From Syntrophomonadaceae bacterium (GTDB lineage Bacteria > Bacillota_D > Dethiobacteria > DTU022), in the NCBI GenBank assembly GCA_003551865.1, contig PUNU01000015.1, forward strand, positions 1-31,497: a stretch of 31,497 bases of DNA, in the 5' to 3' direction. Made by a program: the position numbers and the translations under genes. The notes beneath the pieces are model-generated. The model saw only the letters and a program-made list of their open reading frames with translations. It did no database searches and was not told where the DNA came from. Shown here piece after piece: positions 31,339 through 31,497 of the stretch. The first letter of the stretch is position 1. Each line of letters starts with the position of its first letter.

Positions 31339-31497
31339 CCCTTAATACTCCCAATTGTTCTCGGAAAAAATTTTTTTTCAGTTTACGGAATTTCGAGGTA
31401 TCATAGTAATATCTTAAGCAATAAAGCCTGTATCGTTCAAAGAAACCCTGCTCGCTCTGGAAAAGAAGCCTGCCCTTATCAGCAATTTCAAACTTTA
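31322..31497 (-). CDS. mntA: C-terminal end of MntA-like antitoxin (partial, runs off window)
   Basis: The frame is open from the window edge for 57 codons, ending TAA at 31322-31324, 17 bases inside hepT. It reads LLFQSEQGFFERYRLYCLRY followed by a basic tail, which fits the end of minimal nucleotidyltransferases paired with HepT. The catalytic GSxxRG(x)DxD region lies outside the window, so the call rests on position and C-terminal character. Confidence 0.65.
   Translation of the reverse strand, partial: KFEIADKGRLLFQSEQGFFERYRLYCLRYYYDTSKFRKLKKNFFREQLGVLRDEQSG

Noticed and set aside
1..31497. CRISPR arrays, tRNA or rRNA genes
   Set aside because: No evenly spaced repeats, cloverleaf-like sequences or rRNA-like segments were recognised on either strand.

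Overview
The window looks like a cell-surface polysaccharide island from a fairly GC-rich Gram-positive bacterium, most likely a member of the Clostridia. This is an inference from two membrane-anchored sortases, two LicD-type transferases, a TagG/TagH-like exporter, strong AGGAGG ribosome-binding sites with many TTG starts, and scattered GGGACGGTTC intergenic repeats. No rRNA, tRNA or CRISPR was seen.

Region 1 (181-9133, all minus strand) reads from high to low coordinates as licD - licD - cytidylyltransferase/PEP-mutase fusion - phosphonopyruvate decarboxylase - LicC-like nucleotidyltransferase - iron alcohol dehydrogenase - small membrane protein - two glycosyltransferases. This is a nearly complete route from PEP to phosphonopyruvate, phosphonoacetaldehyde and then, by the reductase, 2-hydroxyethylphosphonate. 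It also carries CTP-type activation and LicD-type transfer. No aminotransferase is present, so hydroxyethylphosphonate rather than aminoethylphosphonate is the predicted decoration on a glycan. This is the most interesting system in the window.

Region 2 (9408-11817, plus strand) is an ABC-2 polysaccharide exporter: a Wzm/TagG permease and an unusual Wzt/TagH ATPase with two complete ABC domains in one chain. It diverges from region 1 across a promoter pair and a decayed gene remnant.

Region 3 (11845-18013, minus) holds three family-2 glycosyltransferases, a Wzx-type flippase, and RfbF/RfbG, which make CDP-4-keto-6-deoxyglucose. Region 4 (18152-21511) is a VapBC toxin-antitoxin pair converging on a PAS-GGDEF-HD-GYP protein, plus a collapsed GAF-GGDEF pseudogene.

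Region 5 (21693-30106, minus) has a family-4 glycosyltransferase, a UDP-glucose-type dehydrogenase, an NAD-dependent reductase/epimerase, an RfbC-like epimerase, a small acidic lipoprotein, a TylCIII/TcaB9-type C-methyltransferase, and two paralogous sortases flanking a half-length glycosyltransferase. With RfbF/RfbG of region 3 this predicts a CDP-linked C-methyl-branched 6-deoxyhexose. Region 6 (30202-31497) is a decaying edge: an Rpn-family nuclease fragment, short repeats, and a HepT/MntA toxin-antitoxin pair running off the window.

Two genes (the phosphonopyruvate decarboxylase and the glycosyltransferase at 21693-22841) have no ATG/GTG/TTG upstream of their conserved N-terminal motifs and appear to start at ATT. 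Everything is read by eye; family names rest on motifs and not on database searches.
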